Of a stretch of DNA of 64,000 nt, positions 12,897 to 22,117 are shown in pieces. Every line of letters begins with the position of its first letter. Position 1 is the first letter of the stretch. A program made the position numbers and the translations under genes. This stretch comes from a virus, in the IMG/VR virus record IMGVR_UViG_3300027754_003437, positions 62,001 to 126,000 of that record; one strand, 5' to 3'. A model generated the notes under the pieces. That model did not search any database, was not told the origin of the DNA, and worked only from the letters and a program-made list of their open reading frames with translations.

Positions 12897-14874
12897 CAAA
12901 CGCATAACTTGCAAGCCATGCCCACTCATAACTCTTCTGGAGTTCAGCGGGATCGCCATTTACAGAGTCATAAAACTCCACTGCATCCTGGGCACCTTTC
13001 ATGCTCCACTTAGACTGTGTGTTATCTACAGCGAGCCATTGACAAAGTCTATACTCATTTTCTACATCTGGTAAACTTGCCTTGAGTTTGATCACTTCGC
13101 GAAATGCAGTACGCCAACACATCCAATCGTTGATATAATAGTTTGCTGTTCCGGATACAATAGGCACAACTTCATGTGCTTGATCCAGCGTAAAATCTAG
13201 CCCAACACCAGTATTCTCCAATGCTAATTTTTTGTTGTAGGCAATCATGGCCTGATGCCCGTACTGTAATCCATTGACAGGATTACGTGCATGGAAGATA
13301 TAATGCTTGGCCTGTTGCATACGATCTGGTTGCCAGGACCAATCAAACAGTTGATCCACTTCTAATTTGGCAAACACAGCAAAGAACCAAGGTGTGGTGC
13401 TGGCTCTAGCAGCCGCATGGTATGCTGCCACTCGTCCGTTTACACCGTCTACTAAGTGAACTTTGTTTGTGTATCTTGACTCGTTGGCCAAATACATTGT
13501 CATCTGCAAAAAATTAGATCTAGCATTGGGTTCGCCATTTGAAATAAACACAATGTCCAAGGGTTGATCTTTTAACATGCGATGTGTTCGGTCTATGTAA
13601 GCGTAATCGTACAACTGTGTGCGTATGTCTCCTACTGCGGCCTTGGGCACAATCACACTGGTTGCGCCCTCACTCAACGGCACAATAGTTTTGGTTTCCT
13701 GGCGCCATAACGGAACTGTGACCAAGTTGCCCGGCACATAATCTGTTGTGGTATACAGGGCCAGCGGACCGTCGAATGGCAGTGCTCGAACTGCTTCAGC
13801 CTGACTGTCAAGGGCATGATTGATCACCGGCATAGGTCTACGTGGAACACTGGTCTCAACAAAGTTACAGTCGTACCATTCCAACAAAGCCACACGTTCT
13901 GCACGATATGCAAATGTGGGCACATGCATGAAGAATGTGTCCCCAAACTTTTCGCCATCACTGGCAAACACATGTAACATACCTGCTTGCCATTGTTCAG
14001 GGTGCCACGAAAAGTCAAAGTCGCTGTAGTCACAGATTGAGGAACATATCCACACAAACTCATGCTCAGGGCCTATGCTTTTTGCTATGCGTATGAGTGT
14101 ATCGCGGTAGTTGTCAAAGTAACGCACACGTCGAGTGGTGTTGGCAATGTTGCCCGTATTACCGTCCATATGATCAATTTCATATATGGCTGTGGCCACT
14201 CGGTTGGTTTGTATGACCATTTGTCCAATGAATTTTGTATCCAGGGCACCGGACACACAATACTGTGGACCGCCAGTGCGTTGATGTTGTGTGCCAAATT
14301 GATAGACATAAGGAGGATCTGTATCATCTGGGTGCCAAGTCCAATCAAAACTATCAGTATCTGCGCCTTCGGGAATGATCCAGCAATTGTCTTGTGATAT
14401 TTTTACAGCCCTGGGTGCGTCAACATACTTGACCAGGGTGCCACCATTGCGGTATCTTGGCCCACCTGTGCGTTGATGTTGTGTGCCAAATTGATAAGTC
14501 ATTGGTGGTTCAGTTGGATCTGGGTGCCACGTGGTATCAAATGCCTCAATGCCTTCTGGCACAGTCCAGTTGACAGTATCTCTACAGACACGTATAATAA
14601 CTGGTGCGTCATGATAGTTTGTGTCAGTGAATACTGCTTTAGGAATCAAATATGTACCAGAATCCTTTTGCCATTGACTGGGCCATGCATGACGTTGTGT
14701 GGATTGCCAAGGAACAGGCTCCCAAAGCCAATCCCACTTGGAATAGTCACATAAGTATGAGATCCACCAAAAATATCTTGTGCGGCTCATGGTCTGTGCA
14801 TGCTCAATCGAATCAGCCTCACGCTCGTGTGCAAATTGATTGGGTTTAATACCCGAATAGAATACGTCAAACAT
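12868..14874 (-). CDS. Large protein with repeated W-H-P modules and a glycosyltransferase-like C-terminus
   Basis: 668 residues. The N-terminal half holds repeated aromatic modules: two close copies of FDxTWHPD...YQFGTQHQRTGGP at about 105-140 and 170-205, and further single motifs (WDWLWEPVPW, FDFSWHPEQW, FDWSWQPDRM). The C-terminal third (about 465-620) resembles the GT-A-like phage proteins such as the one at 31011-31937: it shares DIVFISNGEPNARSN and HARNPVNGLQYG. The acidic DGD of that paralogue is replaced here by AKLE, so metal binding may be lost. A carbohydrate-binding or scaffold role is plausible. The start ATG overlaps the start of the divergent gene at 14873. Confidence 0.6.
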   Translation of the reverse strand: MFDVFYSGIKPNQFAHEREADSIEHAQTMSRTRYFWWISYLCDYSKWDWLWEPVPWQSTQRHAWPSQWQKDSGTYLIPKAVFTDTNYHDAPVIIRVCRDTVNWTVPEGIEAFDTTWHPDPTEPPMTYQFGTQHQRTGGPRYRNGGTLVKYVDAPRAVKISQDNCWIIPEGADTDSFDWTWHPDDTDPPYVYQFGTQHQRTGGPQYCVSGALDTKFIGQMVIQTNRVATAIYEIDHMDGNTGNIANTTRRVRYFDNYRDTLIRIAKSIGPEHEFVWICSSICDYSDFDFSWHPEQWQAGMLHVFASDGEKFGDTFFMHVPTFAYRAERVALLEWYDCNFVETSVPRRPMPVINHALDSQAEAVRALPFDGPLALYTTTDYVPGNLVTVPLWRQETKTIVPLSEGATSVIVPKAAVGDIRTQLYDYAYIDRTHRMLKDQPLDIVFISNGEPNARSNFLQMTMYLANESRYTNKVHLVDGVNGRVAAYHAAARASTTPWFFAVFAKLEVDQLFDWSWQPDRMQQAKHYIFHARNPVNGLQYGHQAMIAYNKKLALENTGVGLDFTLDQAHEVVPIVSGTANYYINDWMCWRTAFREVIKLKASLPDVENEYRLCQWLAVDNTQSKWSMKGAQDAVEFYDSVNGDPAELQKSYEWAWLASYAFVKRSLTTDQ
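14269..14545 (-). repeat. Two-copy 192-base-period repeat within the W-H-P gene
   Basis: Two segments, near 14275-14352 and 14467-14545, share long near-identical stretches, offset by exactly 192 bases (64 codons). Both encode a YQFGTQHQRTGGP block preceded by WHPD. The exact codon offset keeps the frame, showing an internal duplication. Confidence 0.75.
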
Positions 14875-16057
14875 GATTAGAATAGATGAAATTTATAACA
14901 ATACATTCTGGCCCTGGATTAGAAAGAATAGACCAGGCTTTAGAGAATTTTTTTGTGAACCATTCGGGAGAAGCGACCCGGACAGCGTGATGAACTATGG
15001 AAGAGACGATTGTCACGAACACAATTATATATTCTTTTTTGACCAAGAGCCTATTCATTTGAACATACATCAGCCTACTTTTGAACAAGTTGTCACGCTT
15101 AATGAAGACATACATACCAACTGCTACTGGGAGAGAAACAACGGCAAGTACAAAATGGCAGGAAAAATACCAAGACCTCCGGGATTTGTTGCACCTGGTT
15201 ACATTGTGACCAGTGAGCGTGATAGTGAAAACGTTGAGGCTATTTGCAACAAGTACCAATGGAAATCACTATATTATTTCTTTCATGGCTGGGCCGCACT
15301 AGATTGGTATCGTGGATATGATCGAACATTCTTGATTTCACCGCCAGCAGAACGCACTATTACTCGAACATTTATTGCACCCAATCGTATTGTGGCAGGT
15401 GAGCGTCAACACAGGCTAGAAGTGCTGTATCACCTATTCAAAAATAAATTATTAAACAATCATATCAGTTGTCCAGAAACTTGCCCAGCAGAAAATATCA
15501 GTATACACGATGCAGTCAAACCATTGGTGAACAAGTATCCAGATATTGAACAAGTGTTTGCACAACAAACACTGCCCATTAACTTTGCAGGCGAAACAGA
15601 TCATCCCATGCATTCATGTTGGTTGAGCCTGTTCGGTGAGTCGGCAGAAAGTTTACTGTATCTTGTGACAGAAACTATAGCAACAGGGCGCAGACATCAC
15701 CTGACAGAAAAGACATTCAAACCCATAGCCCTGGGCATGCCGTTTGTCATTGTAGGTACTCGTGGCAGTCTTGAGTACTTGCGTAGTTATGGATTCCGTA
15801 CATTTGAGGGTATATGGGATGAAAGTTATGACTTGGCAGAAGATTCAGTGCGTATCGAGCGTGTTGCTAGTTTGTTGCGTAGTCTAGACGAACTGCCCCC
15901 AGAAGGCAAGCAAGACCTGTTTGATCAGGCACGAGAAGTTGTAGAACACAATTGGAATCATTTTTATAATGGTGGCTTCGAAGCCGTGCTGTGGGCAGAA
16001 CTACAGGAGATGTTGAATGAAATTGAATCTGATATCGGACCAGACAGTCCGGGGTAA
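14873..16057 (+). CDS. Glycosyltransferase-like protein, SEKxxKPI family member 1
   Basis: 394 residues. The C-terminal signature HLTEKTFKPIALGMPF (about 275-291), then GSLEYLRSYGFRTFEGIWDE, is shared with the genes at 16017, 22110 and 28530, and weakly 27436. It resembles the nucleotide-sugar site of GT-B-fold enzymes such as GT10/GT47, where an (S/T)EK is followed by a small-residue-rich helix and strand. The N-terminal half (IFFFDQEPIHLNI) is variable. Activity is inferred. The start codon overlaps the start of the divergent gene on the other strand (CATG), so its promoter and ribosome-binding site must lie inside that gene. Confidence 0.55.
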   Translation: MIRIDEIYNNTFWPWIRKNRPGFREFFCEPFGRSDPDSVMNYGRDDCHEHNYIFFFDQEPIHLNIHQPTFEQVVTLNEDIHTNCYWERNNGKYKMAGKIPRPPGFVAPGYIVTSERDSENVEAICNKYQWKSLYYFFHGWAALDWYRGYDRTFLISPPAERTITRTFIAPNRIVAGERQHRLEVLYHLFKNKLLNNHISCPETCPAENISIHDAVKPLVNKYPDIEQVFAQQTLPINFAGETDHPMHSCWLSLFGESAESLLYLVTETIATGRRHHLTEKTFKPIALGMPFVIVGTRGSLEYLRSYGFRTFEGIWDESYDLAEDSVRIERVASLLRSLDELPPEGKQDLFDQAREVVEHNWNHFYNGGFEAVLWAELQEMLNEIESDIGPDSPG

Positions 16058-17198
16058 AATATATCCTGCTTTTGCAAGACATCAAGCAGAGCCTTACACA
16101 CAATCATGGCGTGAGTTTGAACAGCACTGGCCGTTTACTGTGCCACTTAGACTACAGGAATATTGCGAACATCATGGCGTTGAATTGAACATATTTGAGT
16201 TGAACGAGGCCTGGCCTAAAAATACATTCTATCCGGTTGGCCTGGGTTTTTTTGATTTTGACATAGACTATTTTGAACTATTACCCGGCCGTGTGGTCTC
16301 TGAACTTGGGCACGGTAACATACGTGTATTGTTTTATTATCACGAAGGTGACAATCCTGTAAAGATCAAACAACGACTAGATGAATTAGTGGCCAATCAT
16401 CAACTGCCCCCTTGTTGTTATAAATTTGTCAGCGGTAACACAGCCGCACGTGATGTCAAAGGCTTTGTGTACTTTGCTGATTCTGAACTATGGTATTGGC
16501 ATCGAAATCATGCCACAGCACCAATGGTCATACACGATCAACCACGTGAGCGTGAGTTCACTGCCTTGAACAGATTACACAAAACATGGCGTGCCACTGC
16601 AATGGCCGATTTACTACAGCATCATGTGTTGGACAACAGTTATTGGAGTTATTGCGAATCGGGTGAGGTTGTGGATGAAGAAAACCCTATTGAGATTGAT
16701 TCGTTTGATGATTTAAGAGCCAGAACAGAGCAATTTTTAAAGTCAGCACCGTACTACAGCGATGAGTTAAATCAAACAGAACGTAACAATCATGCCAACC
16801 TTGTGGGCAAGTACTTCTCAAATAGTTATTGTCATATTGCACTGGAAACACATTTTGATGCTGATCAGTCTAGTGGAGTACTTTTATCAGAAAAAACATT
16901 CAAACCTATCAAACACGGACAGATGTTTTTTGTAGTAGGACCAGCAGGCAGTCTACAAACCCTACGCAATCTGGGTTATAGAACATTTGACGGCATCCTG
17001 GATAACAGTTATGATTACGATCATAATAATACACATCGTTGGACCAAACTGCGCAATGCAATAGTCCGGGCACAATCTGATTTGCCTAGATTACATGCTC
17101 GTGCCAGGGCAGACATAGAACACAACCAACGTTTATTTCTTGAACTCAAGACAGCCCGCTTAAATATCCTACTCGAGCACATAAATGAATCCTATTAA
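16017..17198 (+). CDS. Glycosyltransferase-like protein, SEKxxKPI family member 2
   Basis: 393 residues; overlaps the previous gene by 41 bases and has AGGAG seven bases before its ATG, so it is efficiently re-initiated. The family signature LLSEKTFKPIKHGQMF, then GSLQTLRNLGYRTFDGILDN, is near residues 294-335. The N-terminus starts MKLNLISDQTVRGKIYPAF and is followed by a long variable region with NIRVLFYYHEG and ETHFDADQ. It is a paralogue of its neighbour but too divergent for recent duplication. A donor-binding role similar to GT-B enzymes is inferred; substrate unknown. It overlaps the amidinotransferase gene by 14 bases. Confidence 0.55.
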   Translation: MKLNLISDQTVRGKIYPAFARHQAEPYTQSWREFEQHWPFTVPLRLQEYCEHHGVELNIFELNEAWPKNTFYPVGLGFFDFDIDYFELLPGRVVSELGHGNIRVLFYYHEGDNPVKIKQRLDELVANHQLPPCCYKFVSGNTAARDVKGFVYFADSELWYWHRNHATAPMVIHDQPREREFTALNRLHKTWRATAMADLLQHHVLDNSYWSYCESGEVVDEENPIEIDSFDDLRARTEQFLKSAPYYSDELNQTERNNHANLVGKYFSNSYCHIALETHFDADQSSGVLLSEKTFKPIKHGQMFFVVGPAGSLQTLRNLGYRTFDGILDNSYDYDHNNTHRWTKLRNAIVRAQSDLPRLHARARADIEHNQRLFLELKTARLNILLEHINESY

Positions 17199-18222
17199 CA
17201 GTTATACAAGTTGGCAACCCCTTGAAGAAGTCATAGTCGGCCGTGCGTACAGCCCAGACTATTTTGACTTCATCGAGAACGCACAAGTGCGCAATCAGTT
17301 ACAACAAATCCTTTTGGAAACTGAAGAAGACCTTGCTAACTTGCAACGCACAATAGAAAAGTTTGGTGCTCGAGTACGTCGTCCCGACTTGCCCGACCGT
17401 GATCGCTTTATTCAATCACAGGTTCACGGTAGCGGTGCACCTCTTCCACCACTCACACCAAGAGACTGGCAAATCACACTAGGCGACCGACTGTTGCGTG
17501 TGTTGGCCATGTCTGAACTAGACGGGCTGTGCGGCGAGTACGAGTCTGCGGGCGGCACAGTGATCAATCCGCATGGACCTACAGGCTGGGACGAGAACTG
17601 CGTTCTTAATGGTGCAAGTGCTAGTTGTATTGTGCGTGTGGGTCGTGATGTGTTTTTTGATAACTCAGACTTCTTAAAGCCTGAGCAGACCCGTTGGATT
17701 GTGGACAATGTGTTAGGTCCTGAATATCGCATCCATGAAGCCATTACAGATGGCCATGGAGATGCTGTGTTTGCTATTCTCAAGCCCGGAGTGTTGCTGA
17801 GTTCCAAGCACGATGTTAACTTGGACTTGGCCCGAGACTTTCCTGGCTGGGACGTATGCAAGATCTGGGATTCAAGTATCTGGGCCGCAATGGAAGTTGG
17901 CAAGTTCAAATACGAACAATCACCAGGTGCTTGGTATGTGCAAGGACAAACACCCACGCAAGAGTTCACACAGTTTGTGGACACTTATCTAAACAAGTGG
18001 ACTGGCTTTGTTGCCGAAACTGTGTTTGATGTCAACTGCTTGGTACTAGATGAATCACATGTGATTTTTAGTGCTTACAATCGGGAAGTGTTTGACTACT
18101 GCCGTCGGCACCGGATAGAGCCTATCATTAGTGAACTGCGTCACAGTTACTTCTGGGACGGTGGTATCTCATGCTGTACACAAGATATCCGTCGCCGGGG
18201 CGGATTAGAAACTTATCTTTAA
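17185..18222 (+). CDS. Amidinotransferase (glycine amidinotransferase-like)
   Basis: 345 residues, slightly shorter than AGAT-type enzymes. The guanidine-group superfamily site is visible: an acidic pair region (GWDENCVLNG, about 133-142), the catalytic histidine motif DGHGDAVF (near 190-197) and the C-terminal nucleophile segment GGISCCTQDIRR. Such enzymes move an amidino group from arginine to an amine, forming a guanidino product via a covalent Cys intermediate. The acceptor is unknown; an amino-sugar or amino side chain made by neighbouring enzymes is possible. The gene ends tail to tail with the carbamoyltransferase, overlapping by 4 bases. Confidence 0.8.
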   Translation: MNPINSYTSWQPLEEVIVGRAYSPDYFDFIENAQVRNQLQQILLETEEDLANLQRTIEKFGARVRRPDLPDRDRFIQSQVHGSGAPLPPLTPRDWQITLGDRLLRVLAMSELDGLCGEYESAGGTVINPHGPTGWDENCVLNGASASCIVRVGRDVFFDNSDFLKPEQTRWIVDNVLGPEYRIHEAITDGHGDAVFAILKPGVLLSSKHDVNLDLARDFPGWDVCKIWDSSIWAAMEVGKFKYEQSPGAWYVQGQTPTQEFTQFVDTYLNKWTGFVAETVFDVNCLVLDESHVIFSAYNREVFDYCRRHRIEPIISELRHSYFWDGGISCCTQDIRRRGGLETYL

Positions 18223-19706
18223 CTACAAACAGTTACGCCATACAACTGTTCAAAACGATCAGCATCTGCTCGATCATTGACCATGGGCTCTCCACGTATG
18301 TTTAAGCTGGTGTTTAACAGCATGGGACAGCCGGTCATTACGTACCATTTTTCCAGCAGTTCTCTTATGCCTGATCCGTCTTTGGGAACAGTTTGTACAC
18401 GACTAGTGCCATCAACGTGAACGATAGCAGGAAATAACTCAGTATGCCTACACCTAGCGATTGTTTGCATATACCTACTGTTACTGAAACCACGAGGCAT
18501 ATCAAAGTACATGTCAGCCATCTCCTCCAGAATAACAGGCGCAAAGGGTCTGAACTGTTGTCTACGTTTGATTGCATTTACTTTCTCCTTGATCTCGCTG
18601 CCTCTAGGGTCTGCAAGGAGGCTACGGTTTCCCAGTGCTCTGGGGCCGAACTCGGCTCGTCCGGAGGCAACTCCAACAATCTGTTCAATAAGTAGCCGAT
18701 CCAAAAGGCCATTAACGGGATAAGGCCCAGGAATATTGTGCCCCAGACTAGCACCGCGCCAGTTAATTCTATGTCCAAGAGCCAAAGCGGCAGCACCAAG
18801 GCTACTGCCAGCATCACCGGGACAAGGCATAATCCATATATTATCAAAGTATTCTCCTAACATGCGATTGGCGCTACAGTTTAGTGCAACCCCACCCATA
18901 TATACCAGATTTGAACTAAATTCAAAGTTTCTGGCGCGAATCATTACTTGTTTTATAAGATCCTCTGCCACCAACTGCCCGGCAGCCGCAATGTTTTCGT
19001 TGCTGGCACCCATAAGGAAATCGTTGCTCATGCCTGTGTGAAAGTTGTGTCGCAGTTCAATATCACGCTCGTTGGCTATCACGTGCTCACGCATGTCATG
19101 ATACCAGGTGTTGCGACCCCAGGCTGCCATACCCATGGTGATGTATTCTTCGTCTAGTGGATGTAGGCCGATACGCTTGGTAACTGCACTGTAGAACAGT
19201 CCGATTGAGTGTGGATAAACCTGACGCCATAGTCTTTTATACCGTGCCTGACCTGTTCGATCATACGTTGCACCCCAGATACTGACGGTATCCCATTCAC
19301 CAATGGCGTCAATGACAACTACAGTGGCACGTTCGAATGGTGACGTCTGAAAGCCTGCTGCCGCATGCGATAAATGATGATTGTAATTCTTGTAGTGTTT
19401 GACGTCCTGCCAATTGGCATGACCTATTTGATCGTGTATGTTTTTCTTCACACTGAGTCGGTTCCACTCAATGCCCTGGCCGCTGTACAATTGACGCAAC
19501 TGTTTCATAACCGGGCGTTCATAGTATGCCACTGTGCTAATTGGATTGTAGTTTTCTAATTCTCTAATCAATGGTGTACAGAAGTCAGCATCATTTTTCT
19601 TTTTGCTATAACGTTCCGAATGGCCGGCAAACAATATGTCTCCGTTGGGACTTATGACCGTGGCGGCTGCATCATGAAAGCCTGCTGAAATGCCCAATAT
19701 ATTCAT
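18219..19706 (-). CDS. O-carbamoyltransferase (TobZ/NodU/CmcH type)
   Basis: 495 residues, somewhat shorter than the usual 550-600. The N-terminal Kae1-like domain has ISAGFHDAAATV, a metal-site HHLSHAA and VVIDAIGEWD; a central GGVALNCSANRM; and the C-terminal YrdC-like part has GRAEFGPRALGNRS, RQQFRPFAPVILEE and LNTSLNIRGEP. These enzymes form carbamoyl-adenylate from carbamoyl phosphate and ATP and transfer the carbamoyl group to a hydroxyl of a sugar or antibiotic. It is the last gene of the long minus-strand run. Its start overlaps the stop of a 33-residue gene. Phage homologues are known; their substrates are not, to my knowledge. Confidence 0.85.
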   Translation of the reverse strand: MNILGISAGFHDAAATVISPNGDILFAGHSERYSKKKNDADFCTPLIRELENYNPISTVAYYERPVMKQLRQLYSGQGIEWNRLSVKKNIHDQIGHANWQDVKHYKNYNHHLSHAAAGFQTSPFERATVVVIDAIGEWDTVSIWGATYDRTGQARYKRLWRQVYPHSIGLFYSAVTKRIGLHPLDEEYITMGMAAWGRNTWYHDMREHVIANERDIELRHNFHTGMSNDFLMGASNENIAAAGQLVAEDLIKQVMIRARNFEFSSNLVYMGGVALNCSANRMLGEYFDNIWIMPCPGDAGSSLGAAALALGHRINWRGASLGHNIPGPYPVNGLLDRLLIEQIVGVASGRAEFGPRALGNRSLLADPRGSEIKEKVNAIKRRQQFRPFAPVILEEMADMYFDMPRGFSNSRYMQTIARCRHTELFPAIVHVDGTSRVQTVPKDGSGIRELLEKWYVMTGCPMLLNTSLNIRGEPMVNDRADADRFEQLYGVTVCS

Positions 19707-19804
19707 TTGTAGATAAATGGATCTCGTTTGCGCAGTTCTTTTAATTTTTTACGATAGCGTATTTCTAATGTAATTCTATCCCAAAGTCTTCGAATCCAGT
19801 TCAT
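19703..19804 (-). CDS. 33-residue basic peptide gene upstream of the carbamoyltransferase
   Basis: A 33-codon frame fits exactly between two genes with 4-base ATGA overlaps at both ends and has AGGAG six to eight bases before its ATG. The peptide is strongly basic and amphipathic (starts MNWIRRLWDRITLEIRYRKK, ends RKRDPFIYK). Small basic or membrane-linked peptides beside carbamoyltransferases occur in other genomes in my recollection, but I cannot confirm homology. It could be a partner or a membrane anchor for the enzyme. The spacing and ribosome-binding site make it a likely real gene despite its size. Confidence 0.6.
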   Translation of the reverse strand: MNWIRRLWDRITLEIRYRKKLKELRKRDPFIYK

Positions 19805-20835
19805 TTTAAACTCCTAATTTGTTGCTCTATATAGTCCGGATCGCTCCAGTGATAATCATATGTGACCTGTGCTTGACCAGTACGCACAGCACACACATCC
19901 AGGTGTTGGGCTAGTTGTGCCCAGATCGCTTGATGGTCTTGTGTACCAAATGATCTTTCAAGATCAACTTGCCCGATACAAGGGTGGCCGATTGTGAGAC
20001 CGGGGTCAGTTGGGTCGAATCCATTCCGTTCAAGCCACCTTCGAAATTCGGCCAATTGCGCAATTTGCCACGGGTATGCGCCGGGATCACGTGCCCATTC
20101 AATATCAAAGTCTCCAGCGGCTTGAGTCTGTGTTCGAAGACTTGTAGTAACCAGTTCACCAATACGCGAATCCCTACCTTCATCTTGAAACACCTCCCAG
20201 TGATGCTTGCCTACTGCTTTATTTACGCCCACATACACACCACCCAGTTTTCTATTGATTGTGTCTATACCAAACAATTCAAGATCCTGTTCCTCTAATT
20301 CAAATCGCGGGGCATTCAACCAGCACATGAGTTGACTGGGCCTGCGCCATTCAGGCGCCTGTACTGCCTTGCGCATGCTCAGCACCAAACTTTCCAGTTC
20401 GTGACACAACAGGTTCAATTGACGTATGTGCCAGCGTGTGTGATCATCTGCGGCTGTGTAATGCGGACTCATTGCCCCTGCGGTGCCCTGCAGATCTTCA
20501 AAGTATCTGTGCAGTTGATTCATTTGCGCATGATTGACGTCTAGATCTGCTTGTATTACTGTGCCCGGGCTAAAGAAATCTTGTATGCGATAATCCAACG
20601 TGCTGGCATTGATAGCGTTGATTGATCTATTGATCTGTGTACACAGATACTCTGCTGTTCTGGCGCTTTCAGTCCAGCCAAGCCAGCAGTAGTTCTTTTC
20701 TAAATGCAGACTATTTTGAACAATATCATTTAATGCCGTCAGCCATTTGCGGCTGAGACTGTTGTCTGCAATGTCTATGTACACAGTTAGTATGTTCTTT
20801 GTGCCGCGTAGGTCTATCTCAATTGTATCAAGCAA
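19801..20835 (-). CDS. Conserved hypothetical protein of the radical SAM island
   Basis: 344 residues. The N-terminus (LDTIEIDLRGTKNILTVYID) reads as beta strands; the middle has a long helical, His-rich segment (about 130-160, YTAADDHTRWHIRQLNLLC); the C-terminal part has WEVFQDEGRDSRIGE and PWQIAQLAEFRRWLERNGFD, followed by LTIGHPCIGQVD. No known catalytic motif is recognised. It overlaps the upstream radical SAM gene by 8 bases and the downstream peptide gene by 4, so it is part of the same transcription unit. Its constant company with radical SAM genes suggests a substrate-handling or partner role. Confidence 0.6.
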   Translation of the reverse strand: MLDTIEIDLRGTKNILTVYIDIADNSLSRKWLTALNDIVQNSLHLEKNYCWLGWTESARTAEYLCTQINRSINAINASTLDYRIQDFFSPGTVIQADLDVNHAQMNQLHRYFEDLQGTAGAMSPHYTAADDHTRWHIRQLNLLCHELESLVLSMRKAVQAPEWRRPSQLMCWLNAPRFELEEQDLELFGIDTINRKLGGVYVGVNKAVGKHHWEVFQDEGRDSRIGELVTTSLRTQTQAAGDFDIEWARDPGAYPWQIAQLAEFRRWLERNGFDPTDPGLTIGHPCIGQVDLERSFGTQDHQAIWAQLAQHLDVCAVRTGQAQVTYDYHWSDPDYIEQQIRSLK

Positions 20836-22117
20836 TTTTCATCCACCATTCTAATACATCTGGACGTGAGCCCAGGATATCTGTCATTGTCACTGACTGT
20901 GTTCTTATTTGTTCTAATCGTAACACACGGGCTTTGCCTTTTGCAAGCCCTGCTTGATAAGTGTCCGGCCACTGTTCTTCAAAACAAGGCCGGCTCTTTA
21001 ATTGTAACAGTACATCACGCATGGCACCTGCGGAGCGGCCTGCTAACTCGTCAACCCATGGGTCTAATAAATGCCTAGGCAGTGCCAATGGACTCAAGAT
21101 GATATCAGGTGAGAAACTAAAGATCACCTTGGCCAACATTTCCACACCCAACTCAGCGGCCAATGCCGTCATACGATCCACTTCAGTCATGCCCGGTAGT
21201 GTGAGTGTGAAGTCCAGGCGCATTTGACGCGGATTTGTGGCTATCTTTAATCCCTGTCGGAAGTTGTCAAGGAATGATTCATAATGTAAGCCTGTGCGAA
21301 TATACTCTCCAGTGTGTCCTGTTCCATCAAGACTGGCGCAGATTTGCCAGTCACGTATGTTCGAAAGTATATCTTGGTAAAGATCAATCCCACCATAAGC
21401 AATCCTGCTGAGATTAGTATTGTATCTAGCATATAATTTTCCTCCATCCTCTAGTTCTATTATGCGTTTCATGTAGCGCCAATGCTGTTCATACATCAAC
21501 GGTTCCCCACCCACCCAATATATTTCTTCTACTCGATGTTGCTCCACAGCCGCACTGAATTCGGCTTCAATTTGACTGTCCTGAAAGTTTGTGATTTCGG
21601 CACGTGTATCGTTTCGCATCCAATTGTTTTTAGGATTAGTCCAGTCAACCATTTTGTTTTGTTTTTGTTCAGTCTCCCATGCACTGGACAGCATGTCGCC
21701 ACAGGTTCTACATTTGAAATTGCACAGGTTTGAAAACCTATAATCCCATGAAACAGGGCGCATATGAGTCGATCCAGTTGAGTCAGTGCTATCCCATATT
21801 TGATCAAGTCTTCCCTGGAACAGGTGCCAAAAATAATCGCGGTATACGGATACATTGAGTAACCGGTCATTGCAAACCTCACATTCTGGTAGTGTTTCTC
21901 CGGCCATCATTCTGCGCCGTACCGATCGCATGTGCTCTGAATTCCAGTGAGCCTCAAGAGTCACGGGTATGTATCGCCCTGTACCTGCGGCAGTGTCTAT
22001 GTACTGTTCAAAGTTCTGTGCAGGCTCACGGCTGGCACAGCACATTCTGCGTTCTGTTTGCGGGGAGAGATATGTATGCACCCAGGGGGCTAGACACATG
22101 GTATCAGGTTTATGCAT
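20828..22117 (-). CDS. Twitch-type radical SAM protein 1
   Basis: 429 residues. The radical SAM CxxxCxxC motif is CNFKCRTC (C132, C136, C139), with the SAM-binding GGEP motif in VGGEPLM. Additional cysteines before the barrel (C8 in CLAPW, C26-C27, C79 and C82 in CEVC) probably bind an auxiliary iron-sulfur cluster, as in twitch-domain radical SAM proteins. These enzymes make a 5'-deoxyadenosyl radical to modify peptides, sugars or nucleotides. This one belongs to the CxxPW...CC subgroup with those at 23143 and 24433. It overlaps neighbours by 8 bases on both sides. Substrate unknown. Confidence 0.8.
   Translation of the reverse strand: MHKPDTMCLAPWVHTYLSPQTERRMCCASREPAQNFEQYIDTAAGTGRYIPVTLEAHWNSEHMRSVRRRMMAGETLPECEVCNDRLLNVSVYRDYFWHLFQGRLDQIWDSTDSTGSTHMRPVSWDYRFSNLCNFKCRTCGDMLSSAWETEQKQNKMVDWTNPKNNWMRNDTRAEITNFQDSQIEAEFSAAVEQHRVEEIYWVGGEPLMYEQHWRYMKRIIELEDGGKLYARYNTNLSRIAYGGIDLYQDILSNIRDWQICASLDGTGHTGEYIRTGLHYESFLDNFRQGLKIATNPRQMRLDFTLTLPGMTEVDRMTALAAELGVEMLAKVIFSFSPDIILSPLALPRHLLDPWVDELAGRSAGAMRDVLLQLKSRPCFEEQWPDTYQAGLAKGKARVLRLEQIRTQSVTMTDILGSRPDVLEWWMKIA

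Noticed and set aside
17185-19706. Complete saxitoxin-like pathway
   Set aside because: Only amidinotransferase- and carbamoyltransferase-type genes are shared. No polyketide-type SxtA starter enzyme is present, so a toxin pathway is not supported.
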